Positions 10,927 to 22,500 of a stretch of 64,000 nucleotides of DNA are shown in pieces. The DNA comes from Lactifluus volemus. Lineage: Eukaryota > Basidiomycota > Agaricomycetes > Russulales > Russulaceae. A program made the position numbers and the translations under genes. Below the pieces are notes generated by a model that saw only the letters and a program-made list of their open reading frames with translations, did not search any database and was not told the DNA's origin. The stretch is from contig WTXI01000025.1 of NCBI GenBank assembly GCA_022376515.1, positions 1 through 64,000 of the forward strand. Reading direction: 5' to 3'. Position 1 is the stretch's first letter, and each line of letters starts with the position of its first letter.

Positions 10927-11312
10927 GACGAGGTGTAGCGTGTAGTAGAGATAAGGAAGGGACTGGGGCGAATGAACTTCAGTTAGACATCATGATTTCC
11001 CGCCACTGAGGTTGTCAGAGGGATGGCATCCCTAAACCCATTCCGCAGGTCCAACAAACACACACGGCTAGATCACGTTGCGAGGACAATTACCTGTGCC
11101 CGGTGACCCTGCGACGGAATCAAGAAGTATGATCCAGGAGTGTCAGTACTTGAAATCAAAGAGGTTACATAAGCCGTTTGTGGAGCTATTATTCATCGGA
11201 GCATGTATCCAGCTCATCTATTCAAGTTCTACAACCTGCCAACACATCATCGGCAGGTTAATAATACCAATGACAGAGGAAGTACTACAATATTGATGTA
11301 CGAACCCACGAT

Positions 11313-12937
11313 TCAGAAGAGAACGGTGTCTCCGAGTGCAGGTACAAGGAACTCATCTGCCTCCACTCCAGATCTTACACACTCTTCCCTCAGAAGCTCT
11401 GGAGGTTCGAGTACCGGCTCTGCAGTCAGGACCCAGGTTCTAAATCCGCGCTTAGTACGGAAGTGCATACAAATGGTGTGAGGATGGCGTGCTCACCCCC
11501 AATGCATGGCAAGAGCCTTTTGGGCCCTTACGTCCTTGAAAATTCGCACAGCGTCCCCAGGGGAGCAATGCAAGTTTGACCACATTGCGCGTGGACCATA
11601 TGCACTACCACAGCGATCAGTATGAATCTCGTGCGTGTACGACTGTAAACCGTGGTCCGTACCCAATGGGCAATAATGCGACGTCAACACCACCAAAGCG
11701 TTCCCCGACTTCGGCGAATGCAGGGCATACGGGAGCTTTCTCTTCATCTTCCCCATCGCGAACGGTGCGGTACCCGGTATCGCCAGCAAAATATACCTTC
11801 TTGTTTGAGTGGAGGTCCTCTACAACCCAAGCTGCCCAAAGGGCACGCCATCGGTCAAATGCTGAGCGGCCTGAGACATGCTGAGAGGGTGTGCAGGATA
11901 GCCGCACTTCCGCATTCACGGCAGGGCCGTCGGTGGTAGATGGGAGGGCGACGCTCAAAAGGCGTTCATCCCACCAGTCCATCTCATGGATCCGCTCAAG
12001 GGGTGTGGTGAGAGCCTTGGAGAGGTAGGTCGCATTGTTCAAAGCAACAAATATCTGCGTGGAGGAAGATGGTTTGGCAAGGAGTGCGCGAAGAGTGGGG
12101 ACATCGGTGCTAGTCGAGGCGTCAGTGAGCCGCGGGCACGATAAACTTAGAGGGAATATATGCACTGATCATAGTGATTATGCTGGGCGAGGCATCAAAA
12201 TCATGTGAGGTCTGGATAATCCGTGGATGAACAACATACCGAAAGCACGATAGCATCGACGGCGGGGATATCTTCGACTTTGCAAGGCGGATCTGAAGAC
12301 AGCATGAAGTGATGGGACAAAATTTACATCTAGGGACAATGTGCCTTACCGGTAAATCGCGCAGGTCCCAACCATTGAGAAGGAGAGCAACGATTTGAGA
12401 ATACAGGATCAAATATGATGCGAACGCCTCGTGAAGCGCCAGGGGGTGTCGGTAGCTCTACCATGTAGCACGCATGGCTTTTTCGGAACACATCGTTAAG
12501 CACAACGATTGAAAATCTGTTCTATCAGAGACGCACCCCAGCCAGGTAGCTTTCGCACTACTCGCGTTCTCACGCTGGGCACCCCATGTAGGAACTTTCC
12601 TTGGAATCAAAGATTTGATATTCCCAGGGACGCGAGGGCCCCGAGCTGAGAATGCGAAAAAGAACTGTACGTGACGCGTGAGCACCACTGCAAACTGACA
12701 GAGGTCGGCGGGAAATTACGCACGGAGAGCCATTGAAAGGTTGATTGAAATCTGGGAACCGCGCAAGTGAATAGAAGCGGCGTGTTTCGAATAATAAAAA
12801 TACCTGAACGACGGCCAGGGATTGCCAAACATGGTCTTGCTATCATTCAGATGGTGACTGGGGCGTGCACCGGGTATGTTACTGAGTGGAAACCTCCTAG
12901 TAGGCTCCGTAACCTCGACGTGTGGTACGAATGACAT
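11313..12937 (-). CDS. NAPE-PLD-like metallo-beta-lactamase hydrolase, copy A2
   Basis: Near-identical duplicate of A1, and the best-preserved member. From ATG 12937: N-terminal exon ending NPWPSFR; exon with KVPTWGAQ and ATWLG; exon HACYMVELP...[16 protein letters not shown]; exon [14 protein letters not shown]; 17-nt microexon 12166-12182; exon with [21 protein letters not shown] and [11 protein letters not shown]; exon AYGPRAMW...LAMHWG; C-terminal exon with [16 protein letters not shown] ending TGA 11313. Spliced, the metal motif is HNHYDH followed by TDVPTL, the intact HxHxDH. The later ligands (Asp of AGDTGY, His of AMHWG) are present. Predicted to hydrolyse a lipid phosphodiester as NAPE-PLD does, but the substrate of fungal members is not shown by sequence. 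The exact junction between exons 1 and 2 is not settled. Confidence 0.8.
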
Positions 12938-13394
12938 GAACTAGGCGTGTTATTCCTGTGGAGGGGGTATAGTTGGAGTAGAAAGGCAGGGTGACGAGCA
13001 CGTTCATTTAGCTGATCGATCTATCACCCGCCCACTTCTTACGCGTCGTCACGGCATTCGGTTACTAATCGCCGTGATCATCACGACTGCGTAATTAGTA
13101 TCAAGTGTACATTTGTGTCCTTTTATTGAGTCGTTGCAAAGTGTGATGCTCGATACGTAAAACTGTCTAGCTACGCGCGTTGGTCCATACAGTAATCGTA
13201 AAGGAGAGGGACACATCAACCAATTCGGGCGTCATAGCAATCTCTAGTCGTGTTCTATCAGAACCACAGGGCTCCGAATCACTGACAGTGTCTAGATACT
13301 GCGATCGAATATAAACACACATGACTTGGGAGAAAGAGATATTTAAGGCAGGTGCCGTAGGCAGGAAAACAGACCAGTGCGCAAACACTCCTGC
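12938..13394. other. Intergenic spacer, no gene seen
   Basis: Homologous to 6896-7348. A 73-aa minus-strand frame here lacks any domain and is not kept in copy 1. Confidence 0.45.
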
Positions 13395-15018
13395 TTAGAA
13401 AAAAACAGTCTCTCCTAACGCAGGAACAAGGAAGTCATCTGCGCCAACAGCCGCTTTCTCGCACTCTTCCCTGAGAAGTGTGGGGGGTTCGAGCACAGGC
13501 TCTGTAGTAAGTACCCAGGTTCTAGGGTGTCATTTAGCTCGCGTGTAGATGAGAGGTTAAAAGGAAGCTTACCCCCAGTGCATGGCGAGCGCTTTCCTGG
13601 CCTTCACATCCTTGAATATGCGGACTGCGTCCGCAGGTGAGGCATGAAAATTCGACATGAGGGTGCGTGGAGAGTATGCGCTGAGACGCCCCAATCAGTT
13701 AGGTGTGAACGAGGATGAAGTAAAATACGCACCCAATGGGCAACAATGCTAAATCAAAGCCTCCAAATCGTTCTCCGACTTGAGCGAATGCAGGGCAGAC
13801 AGGAACTGTCTCTTCATCTTCCCCATTGCGAACAGTACGGTATCCGGTGTCACCCGCAAAATATACATTCTTATGTGAGTGAAGGTCATCCACAACCCAT
13901 GCTGCCCAAAGGGAATGCCATCTGTCAGATGCAGAGCGACCTGAGACATGCTGCGATGGCGTGCAGGACAGCCGGACTTCTGCATTAACGGGAGGGCCGT
14001 CGGTGTTGGCAGGAAGGGCAACGCGCAAAATCCGCTCATCCCACCAATCAAGCTCATGGATATGCGGGAGGGGGGTGGTGAGAGCCTTGGAAAGGTAGGT
14101 TGCGTTATTCAAAGCAACAAATATATGGGCGGAGGATGAAGGGTTGGCGAGCAGTGAACGAAGTGTTGGTACATCGGTGCTGATCAGGATGTCATCAGCG
14201 GCTTATCTCAAAGGGACAAAGGATTAGTGTACTGGTCATAGTGATTGTGCTGAAGGAACAACCAGCAGCTGTGAGAAGACTATAGTTCGGCCGGGAAATG
14301 AACATACCGAAAGGACGATAGCATCAACCGCAGGGATCTCTTCAACCTTGCAAGGTGTATCTGGAGAAGACATGTGTGATAGGATAAACGACCAGCATGT
14401 CGCACAAGCCCATACCAGTGTAACGTGCAGGTCCGAACCGCGTAAACGGGGAACAGCGATTTGAAAATACGGGATCGAATATGATACGGACTCCACGTGC
14501 TGCACCAGGAGGCGTAGGAAGCTCAAGCAGGTAGCAAGCGTGACTATAAAAACACGGCAGTCAGCATCTGATGGCGGCCAAACGGAACAGGTGTATCATG
14601 GTGAATTACAACATACCCCAACCAGGTAGCCTTTGCGCTACTCTCGTTCCCGGGCTCCGTCCCCCACGTAGGGGTTGTTTCGGGACCAGAGACTTGATGT
14701 CCCGAGGTAGATCGGGAGACCGTAGACTGATGGTGAAACCGAAACGAAGCATCTTGAATGTTCGAAAACGTTTGTGAATTATTCCACAGTCTAAGAGAAG
14801 TGACGCACTGCTATCCATTGGGAGGCTGTATGAAACCTACAAAAAAGACGCTGAGCAGAGGATAGGGTAGACCCGGAGGGCTTACCTCCACGACGGCCAA
14901 GGATTCACGAACTTGACTTGGTATCATTCATATGATGTTTAGGACGAACGCCGTCTACATAGCCGGATGGGAACCTCCTTGGGGGTTCGACTACCTCGAT
15001 AGTCGGTGGGGAAGACAT
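13395..15018 (-). CDS. NAPE-PLD-like hydrolase, copy B2 (possible frameshifts)
   Basis: Diverged paralogue of A1/A2. From ATG 15018: exon with PTIEVVEPPRRFPSG, exon with PRDIKSLVPKQP, exons for the WLG/HACY and FDP regions, [16 protein letters not shown], 17-nt microexon at 14233-14249 giving an intact HNHYDH after splicing, then [60 protein letters not shown] and ALAMHWG, ending TAA 13395. Two places look one base short against the paralogues: near 14905-14920 (frame before the expected NPWPSW) and near 14668 (after KQP, before the expected PTWG). If real, B2 is a pseudogene; if assembly errors, it is intact. It is divergent from SEN54 with 144 bp between starts. Confidence 0.65.
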
Positions 15019-15162
15019 GGGGGAGACGCCAGAGGCGTTCGTTCATTGTAACTTATGGCCCGGGACGACTCGGAAGGTATGTCACGGCACCCTGCCGATC
15101 TACGATTGCACGTGATCGAGTGCAGCGAAGGAGTCAAATTACGCGCGCTGTGACACTCCCAG
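15019..15162. promoter_or_regulatory. Divergent promoter of NAPE-PLD B2 and SEN54
   Basis: Only 144 bp separate the two opposed start codons, so both genes must be driven from this interval or from sequence inside each other. No clear TATA box is seen. Confidence 0.4.
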
Positions 15163-16849
15163 ATGGACGACACATTGGAACAACCAAAACATTCTCCAAA
15201 CGTCGGCAGTCCAGATGAGGATCGCGAACAAGACTCTTCTGGGGATGAGGATGGTGGGCTTGATTGGACCAAACTCCCGTATGTGCTCACTAGATGAACG
15301 GGGATGCTTTGTGTGATAACTTTCTGATCAGTCTAGGGAACAACGCTGCACGTCCGATCATCCCAAGACGCGGAGAAAAGGATTTTGAACCCTCAGGTGC
15401 GGGAGGCTCAGGCTTCAGCGCCATAATCTTGAGAGAGCTCGTTCTGCCATGTTCGACGCACTGAGATCTACCCGCGCCATATCGAGGTGCGATTATATGT
15501 ACTCGTTTCGCTTCACACATTCTTTCTCACCTCACGAATTCAGCAAATCGTAAGCTATGCAGTCTGGTACCCACACCTTGCCCGCGCGCATGTGACGCTC
15601 GCTCGAGGCGTTCATTTCACCTCCATGGGCCACTCAGTCCAACGCCCTTCTTATATCTCGGGAAAGCTCAGAAAAGACTGGAACTCCTACCAGAGGAAGC
15701 ACTCTATCTTGTGGAGAAGGGTTCCCTCTTTTGCTGGAAGGCCTCTCACGATGTCGCTGGTGAGGACGTCGAATGGGACTCTGCGTCCCAGGGCTCGCCC
15801 ATGAGCGTACAACAAGCGTATGCGGAGATGGTTGGGAAGCAGGATTTAACTTTGGACCGGTATCATGTCAGTGCATCGTCCTTCCCTTTATTCCTTCCGG
15901 CATTTAAACGTCCTCCGCAAAGACATTCTCTTACCTTCGGCGCCTGGGTTACATCGTAACTCGAGCGAAGCCTCCTTCACCCGCTTATCCTGTCCCCGCC
16001 CCATACCCGACTTCACAGCTATCATTCACAGCTTCAATCTTCCGTAGAATATTCGACGCACTCTGCTCGCCGATACGCAGATTCTTCAGTTGGTTAGTCC
16101 GGCCGTCCACAAATTGGTGGCACCCACTTGTACACCGGCGATGGCTCCACCATAACATGGATTATCGTGCGTCCGTTTTCAATCTGTCAGTTCCCAGCTA
16201 ACCTCCCCCTTCATTAGCGTCGATATTTAAGACCCTCCAGTTCCTCCCTTCGGGGCATTCCATCCCACTCCAGCCTCGGCCTCAACAACCCCCGGCGGAT
16301 GACCGCCAATCTTCATACGAGGCATTCTATCACCTCTACAAGCCGAATACGCCGTATCGCAAGACGCGCCCCCCCCTCCAGACTTCTCAATCGTGGTCGT
16401 CAAGTGAGTCTCCTTCACTTCCTCCTATCCAGGATAGTGATCGTTCTTCTTTCGAAAAACAAAGCGCGCGTACGACTCCGATGCCCACGCTCGCAGAACT
16501 AACCCATATGTACGAAGGCCTCCCCGTCACTCCGCCGCCCCTTCCCCGCAAGCGCGACCGGCCTTCCGGGAAAACCATCTCCGCGCCCCCCAAGCACCAT
16601 CCCACAGATAAAAATGACGCGAGACATCGTCCTCCCTTCCTAACCAGACTACTGTCGTATTTCCCGTTCTACTCTGCGCCGGTCGCACCTCCTGAATCGG
16701 CACCGATGAGGATCAATCCCTTCATGGCTCTTCGTCAAGGCAACAAAACGATCATTATCGCCGTTGTAGACGCCGGAATCGTGAGTTTCTTCAGGTTTGG
16801 TCAGGGCGCATTCGAGGAACGGCCCATGGTATCTGCACCGCGGGGGTAG
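15163..16849 (+). CDS. SEN54: tRNA-splicing endonuclease subunit Sen54
   Basis: Structural subunit of the Sen2/Sen34/Sen54/Sen15 complex that excises introns from pre-tRNA. From ATG 15163: acidic N-terminus, 53-nt intron 15279-15331, then RRGEKDFEP, ARSAMFDALRSTRAIS, intron, SYAVWYPHLARAHVT with GVHFTSMGHS, LELLPEEALYLVEKGSLFCW, LGYIVTRAKPPSPAYPVPAP, YEAFYHLYKPNTPYRKT, PPDFSIVVV, PTLAEL, NPFMALRQG and the C-terminal IVSFFRFGQGAFEE. Order and motifs match fungal Sen54 over its whole length. Three places need one extra base to keep the frame and offer no usable GT-AG intron: after GEKDFEPSGAG (about 15392-15415), before LELLPEE (about 15640-15680) and at the C-run before PPDF (about 16368-16375). 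As the gene is normally essential, sequence error is as likely as decay. Confidence 0.85.
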
Positions 16850-17121
16850 AGCGAGAAAAAAGAAAACAGAGAGAGAGAGAGATAAGGAAGAGAATTCGAG
16901 GCGCGGAAACTCGCTGACGTCGGGTGAGAGCCGGAACGAGCTGATATCATGATAACGTGACGTCGCGGGTGTTAGGTGCAGGATGCGGAATGCCTAGCAC
17001 TGAACATACCATCAAAGAGCCCTCGGCTTGACTTCGCCGGCGATGACGCAAATATCTGGCCGCTCACGGTAGTCAACATCTCAGTGTTAATCCGGAGGCT
17101 CAGTTTTGGCTGTGCCATATG
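16850..17121. other. Intergenic, (GA)n tract
   Basis: A short GAGAGAGAGAGA run lies near 16870-16882. No gene is seen between the SEN54 stop and the end of the minus-strand 7TM gene. Confidence 0.4.
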
Positions 17122-18258
17122 TTAAGGGAGTAGTTCTAATCTAGTCTGTTCTGATCTAGTCCGGGTCATCGCGTCCCGGCCATGTGCTACGCGATAAAGG
17201 ATTAGCATTGGCGCAATCGCCTATGTGTAATCTGTATTAACGATACCAGAAGCGAGGCAGTCTGATGATGGGCATACTCACCTGAACCTGTCCGAGGACA
17301 GGCAAGAAGACATTCTGTAGCGGACTGGCTATCCCCACGGTAATAATATAAATTAAGGTGGACACCGTCTCAAGTGCCGCGGATTCCACGAGGATCGCAG
17401 CGATGCCGAGAAAAGGTGATCCAGCGCTCCGATGTGAAGGTCCTGGCTTTCGATGAATGAATATGAGGCGGGCCGTAATGAGCGATGTGAGAATGACGCC
17501 GAGAGAAAGCGAGATGGTGCGATAGGCGACCAGCCAATTCGCGAGTTCTTGAGACTTCTGCGTGATTCCTGGAGTAGAGAGCTGCTTAAGTGCTAACGAA
17601 CCCGCCACTGTAATATCATGAGCAACTTTAGAGAGCACCAGGGAAGTGGAAAACGAACCTAGGGAGGAGGTGTAAAGGAGTGCAGGTAACACAATCCATC
17701 GTCGTGACTGGGCGAAAACCAGATAAAACCTGTGCATCTGGAAAAAGTTAGTTGGCCATTCCAAAATCACAGAAACGTCCCCCCTACCACCAAGCCATCC
17801 ACCGACCAATTAATTATTACATATCTGAGAGCCCAGGAACCTGTCAAGACGATCGAAGAAGGAATAGTGGGTGTCTGGACACTCACAAGACGTTCAACAC
17901 GATATAATTCCAATTATTCAAATGCTCTTCGATGAAGATACTTGGGCTGATGTTCGAGTGTTGGCCAACAAATGCGAGCAATGTCCACCTTATTTGAAGA
18001 GCGATGCAGGTCGTGGCCAACAGCAAGAGCCAAGACGCCACGCAAGTCCGCCATTCGAGTCTTGGGAAACAACCTGACCAACCCACAGATAAGACGTGCG
18101 TGCAGATGACGAAGACAGCGCCTATAAAAAGGACATCAATCGTCCAATTTACTGTTTATCGTCGATGACGACGCACCGTATGCTATCCCAGATAGTATTG
18201 TCCCGATTAAAATCATTGAATCGAGGGAAGTGCTGGTACTAGCGATCGAGGTATCCAT
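17122..18258 (-). CDS. 7TM membrane protein, solitary and diverged
   Basis: A second type of the basidiomycete 7TM family. From ATG 18258 (MDTSIASTSTS) the spliced exons give TM1 (MILIGTILSGIAYGAVFVIC), TM2 (SWLLLLATTCIALQI), a soluble loop with two short exons near 17830-17930, exon FYLVFAQSRRWIVLPALLY, TM pair TISLSLGVILTSLITARLIF, IHRK loop, FLGIAAILVESAALETVSTLIYII, FLPVLGQVQ, and a last exon AIAPMLILYRVAHGRDAM ending TAA at 17122. The IAAILVESAAL...LGQVQ.IAP.LI..RV pattern is typical of the family. It lacks the WRAW.LW version found in the clustered copies, which keep ...FLVESG... at the equivalent place. No array or duplication is attached to it. Ligand and role unknown. Confidence 0.75.
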
Positions 18259-19553
18259 AATGCTGTCTGATCTGCCGTGGTCAGTTATCACCTCGAGCTT
18301 TCGACATGAGGTTTGTATACAAACGAGAACTAATACAAGAACTGGCGAAAACAAATCCCGTGTTGGGTTCAGTAGCAGAAGAAGCGTACTTATTGGTAAC
18401 ACAGCATAGTAATAATGGACATGGGCGCAATGTGAGTTCTATCTGGTTTCCATGTTTGGGAGCCTGGATTGCGGAACTTCGCAACACAATTTACCGACTA
18501 ACCTCACTACTACTCGGTGTCCTTGCGCCCCTTTTTGGTGCAGCCGTGTTTCTACAACCGAACTCAGGTACAATACAATGTCTAAACGCCGTGAAACGAC
18601 GTTTAAATTGTCTCGAGGCATATGAATAGAGCCAGTCATCAGTAAACCTAACCAAAACTTTTTTGGGCTTGCTCAAGCTTGAAAGGACACAAAATAGCAA
18701 AAGTTCAAAAGGAACCTAAAATTACCCCAAAAGTTGTTTCTGCTGTATGTTCAAAAGTAAAAAAGGTGAAAATACAGTGATTTTACAGGCATTCTGTGGT
18801 ATAAATAAAGTCAACTTTTTCACTTTTCCACCTTCCCACTTGCAGAAGTGAAAAAGTGCAAAAGTTTTTGCACCATTTACTGATGCAGTTATACCTTCGA
18901 GTCATCATGATATCGGTCGCTTCGCTTCTGGTTGTCCGAGTCAAGTTGTAAACTCTACAAATGCCGGCGTCCCGGAGCCAGGGATTTGTACTGGGTACGG
19001 ATATGGACACAAACGTAAGACCATGAATATCATCGCTAACCACATGAAGCGGGTATGTCGTCTTAATGCTCAACAAGACTGTCATGCAAAGATGTGATTC
19101 GCCAACAGTGCTTTCAGAGTAGCAAAATGGAGTAGCGATAGGCCCAGCGCAGATTATGAGTTACCGAGTGAATCTACTCATTTCTACCACTGGCACTTCC
19201 AGACTTGAGCACAGGCGTCGACATAGTTGTTGTAATGTGAATGCCAAACCCACTGGCATTGGAACCGTCTCGCGCGCGACGCGAATGCGAAATTCCACTA
19301 TGGGTTAAGCGTATCCGAGTCGATGGCTCACACGAATACAGGGTATAAAATCATCATTGAATCCTTAATGATGAGAGGATGCACAACATAGGAATTGCTG
19401 AGAGATATACGTGGATAATGCAAATAATAATGTGCAGGCGAGTAATGGAAGTGAAGCAGGATATCGCACAGACTATGACTTTGACTGGAGGATGACTCCA
19501 TAAGATTGCACGACGTGGGGGGGCGCAGTCATCCGTCCGTGTCCGCTACAGGG
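18259..19553. other. Long intergenic stretch, no gene supported
   Basis: A plus-strand 107-aa frame (18306-18629) and short minus frames have no recognisable motif. 18650-18870 is AT-rich with repeated AAAAGT words. No tRNA cloverleaf was recognised by eye. Confidence 0.4.
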
Positions 19554-22500
19554 TCAATCATCCCTGAAACTGAAACCCACGACCGTACTCCTCGGTCGCA
19601 GACTTATCACAGGCGGGCCGTGTTGTGGCACAGGCGGCGGCTCGTCCTCCTCGTCGCTCTCTGTGGCGTGCGTCCGTGGTGCGGCGAATAGCACACTCAC
19701 AACGCGAGCGTTCGACTGTGGGGGCGCTGCTTTGGAGACTGGTAGCGCAAGCGACTCTTCTAGTTCACACAGCTGGCGAAGCACATCTTCGTCGAGGTCA
19801 ATGTCAAAAAGATCAAAGACGTAGCGCCGCACAGGCAGGCGATAACGTGACGTCGATATCATGTGCAGCGCACGGTAAAGGACGGGCACAGAGGTAAAAA
19901 CGCTCTGGTACTCGGGTCGAGACTTCAGCCTACGAGCTGGGTCAGCGATTGTCAACAAGATCAGAGTGGGTTTACGGACTTAGCTAGGGAGCGGGATGCC
20001 GTGGCCGCGATGACGGTGTTGGACAGGTTCGAGATTGCTGTAGTAACCTCAATTTCTGCCTGGGATTCCGGGGGTATGAGACGAAGATCGCCGTAACCTC
20101 TCGGTGGAGTAGGATCCCATGGTGGTATCTGTGAAGGTGTACTGTGAGTTGAAAACTGGGAAGTATCATCGAATCCTGCGCACTGATAGGAACTTATCCA
20201 GGTCCAAAGGTACACATAGGCCAGTAGGAAATCCGAGCGGGGACAATGTTGCCTCCCATCCATAATCGTTCAAGATTTCTGCACCTTGAGGAGTCGATGA
20301 TATCAAGCCCAATACAAAGAAACATGTCCTGGACAGCGATTAGTCAAATTCGTTGGTTTATACATCTCTCGTACCCTCGCACAGACAATACTTGCGATTG
20401 TTCTGCGATTTCGAGAATCACGGGGATGATATCTTCCTCCTCTAGGAATGGAAGGCCATTGGCAGAAGAACCGATATTTCCCTATACAAGAATAAATATC
20501 GAAAAATTTCCTCGAATCGTGCAACTTACCACGGTCCAAAGTATGCTCTTTAGCTTGAGAATGAGTTCCGGATCTTCCTTCTCATGACCGTGCTGACGAA
20601 TGAAGAGGGCAAACTCTGGGAAGTGACCTTTTTCGTGGAGAGTTTGACACCCAAGTTCTGTTTTGGCCATCTCCCCATAAAAATGAGGGGGGACCACGCC
20701 GTCGAATGATCTAAGAAAGTATTGTTGTGAGACAGAAGTGCCGTGGTCATAGAACTCACGGTATGTCGTCGTCGTCGTCATCGTTAACTGGCATGAACTC
20801 CATTGTCTTCGCAAGCCAGACTTCTATTTCGACTACGTAGTGAATGTTACGTTCCTTCCCAGGGGAAAAGACTTTAGTGTCCATCGTGACTAAAGAAATT
20901 GAAGCGCTCCCACATGAAACCAGATGTCCATTTCGCGGTCGATGTAACCCGAATCAAATAGGTACCGGAATCCAACTGGAGTTGACATGAACCTTGCAGT
21001 AGAAGCTCACGTTTGGAAGTCAGTGAGCACAGTCAAGCTTGACTCACTTCAAAAGTAACCCGTGTCCAACGGGACCAAGGTGGTCCAGTGTCGGTTGCAT
21101 TGCAACCACGAGCTGCAGGATATCGACCAACTCGCAGGCCTCTTCTAGGAACTGAGTTGCCAATTGGTACACTTCCATGGCCGGATCATAGAGTTGTGTT
21201 AGCAACAATCGAAGGGTCCATGTATTTGCAGTTGGGCTATGCAGGATCATCTCGCCAAGGTGTCTCGTAGCGAATAGACGTATGTGCTGAAAAAAAAGTA
21301 AAGACAATAGACGAAGTAGAAATAGATGTTGCATACCTTGTAAGTGGACGTGAGCGCCTTCGACAGAACGATCCGCGGATGACCGTCACTGAGCACTAAT
21401 CAGTAAATCGTACCGAACGTAGGGTTGTACGAACATAGAGTAGTCGATATTTTCAATAATACCCTTGATGAGATCCTCCCGACTGCGTAGCTCACTTAGG
21501 TGATAAAAGGCGGTAAACAGTTTCGCCTTCTCCATCAATCTAGGGAGTGCGTGTGAGGATCCCATAGCTCAGACAACTGGTGATTACGTGCTTTATGCCT
21601 TCTTCGTTCTTGCTGAGTGTGCCGAGCATTTCAAGGTAGCCATAAGTTAAGGTGTCGGCGACCCGTTTCTTTGAGAAGATTGGGTCTGACTCTGGAGCGC
21701 CATTGAACTGCAACTACATTAGTGGAGGAAGGCATGCCTCCTATACGAAGCCTTACGGGGTCTAACTGAGCAAAGCTTCTCCTGAGTTGGTTTAGGAGAT
21801 CGTCTTCCGAGGCCAAAAAACGCTGTCCATCCGGGCTTGCCAGCAAAGTGGTCAACAGTGTACACCCAAGCTTAACCCAGCGCATGTTCGTCTACCAACG
21901 GATAGTAAGGAAAAGAAACCCCAAAATTCTTCTAAGTACTCACTTTGTTTCGCTCAATGTCAGAGAAGCGGTGGTTGAAAGGGTGGAAGAAATTCATGAG
22001 CCTCCTCAGAAACCGCGAGAGCTTGATGGCCTCTTCCATGCGCTTTGGGTTGAGCAAAGGGCCCTCAATGAGATCTTGAAGCGTCTCGAAGTTCCACTTG
22101 TTGTGATCCTTCGTCAGCGTAACCTGTAGCCTAGATAAACCACTGGAACAAGTTCTCTCAAAGGGTGGAAAGCACCTGTGTCTCTAGTAGCGCTGCCTGA
22201 AATGTCTTGTCGTCCATCTGAAGGCCCATCTTTATTCTGACCTGTTCGACCTGGCGTTGACCACGACGTATAGCATCCTCAACGGAGTTCGCTCTGTCAT
22301 GGGTCAGGTTTGCGGGATATAGTGGAAAGCGTTTGTGAGCAGACCTTGGGCGGTTACCCGCAGCAACACCGGTTTCTAACCGTGTTCGGTTGCGATTGAA
22401 GCTATCAATAGAGGACAGTGCGGATGTACCGATGATCCTGTTTTCTCCACGTTTGTAATCTGATGCGAGCTTGAAGACCTCTGGGACAAGCTTTATAACA

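Larger units (their letters stand above)
3424..15018 (-). repeat. Tandem segmental duplication, two copies
   Basis: Copy 1 (about 3424-8375) and copy 2 (about 9461-15018) hold the same three genes in the same order and strand: a 7TM gene, NAPE-PLD-like gene A, NAPE-PLD-like gene B. Matching points are offset 6037 bp (7TM exon ends 4302/10339; A-gene exon 5456/11493), 6042 bp (A-gene starts 6895/12937) and 6058 bp (B-gene ORF ends 8054/14112), so few indels have built up. Copy 1 is truncated in the 5' part of gene B near 8375. The junction between copies (8517-9460) is a repeat that also follows the 7TM genes of the 40-45 kb array. Confidence 0.85.

Noticed and set aside
15392..15415. Short intron GTGCGGGAGGCTCAG to explain the SEN54 frame change
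   Set aside because: Only 15 nt, too short for a fungal intron, and a multiple of three, so it would not change the frame.
18259..19553. tRNA or other RNA gene in the long gap
   Set aside because: No A/B box pair or cloverleaf was recognisable by eye on either strand; a covariance search would be needed to say more.
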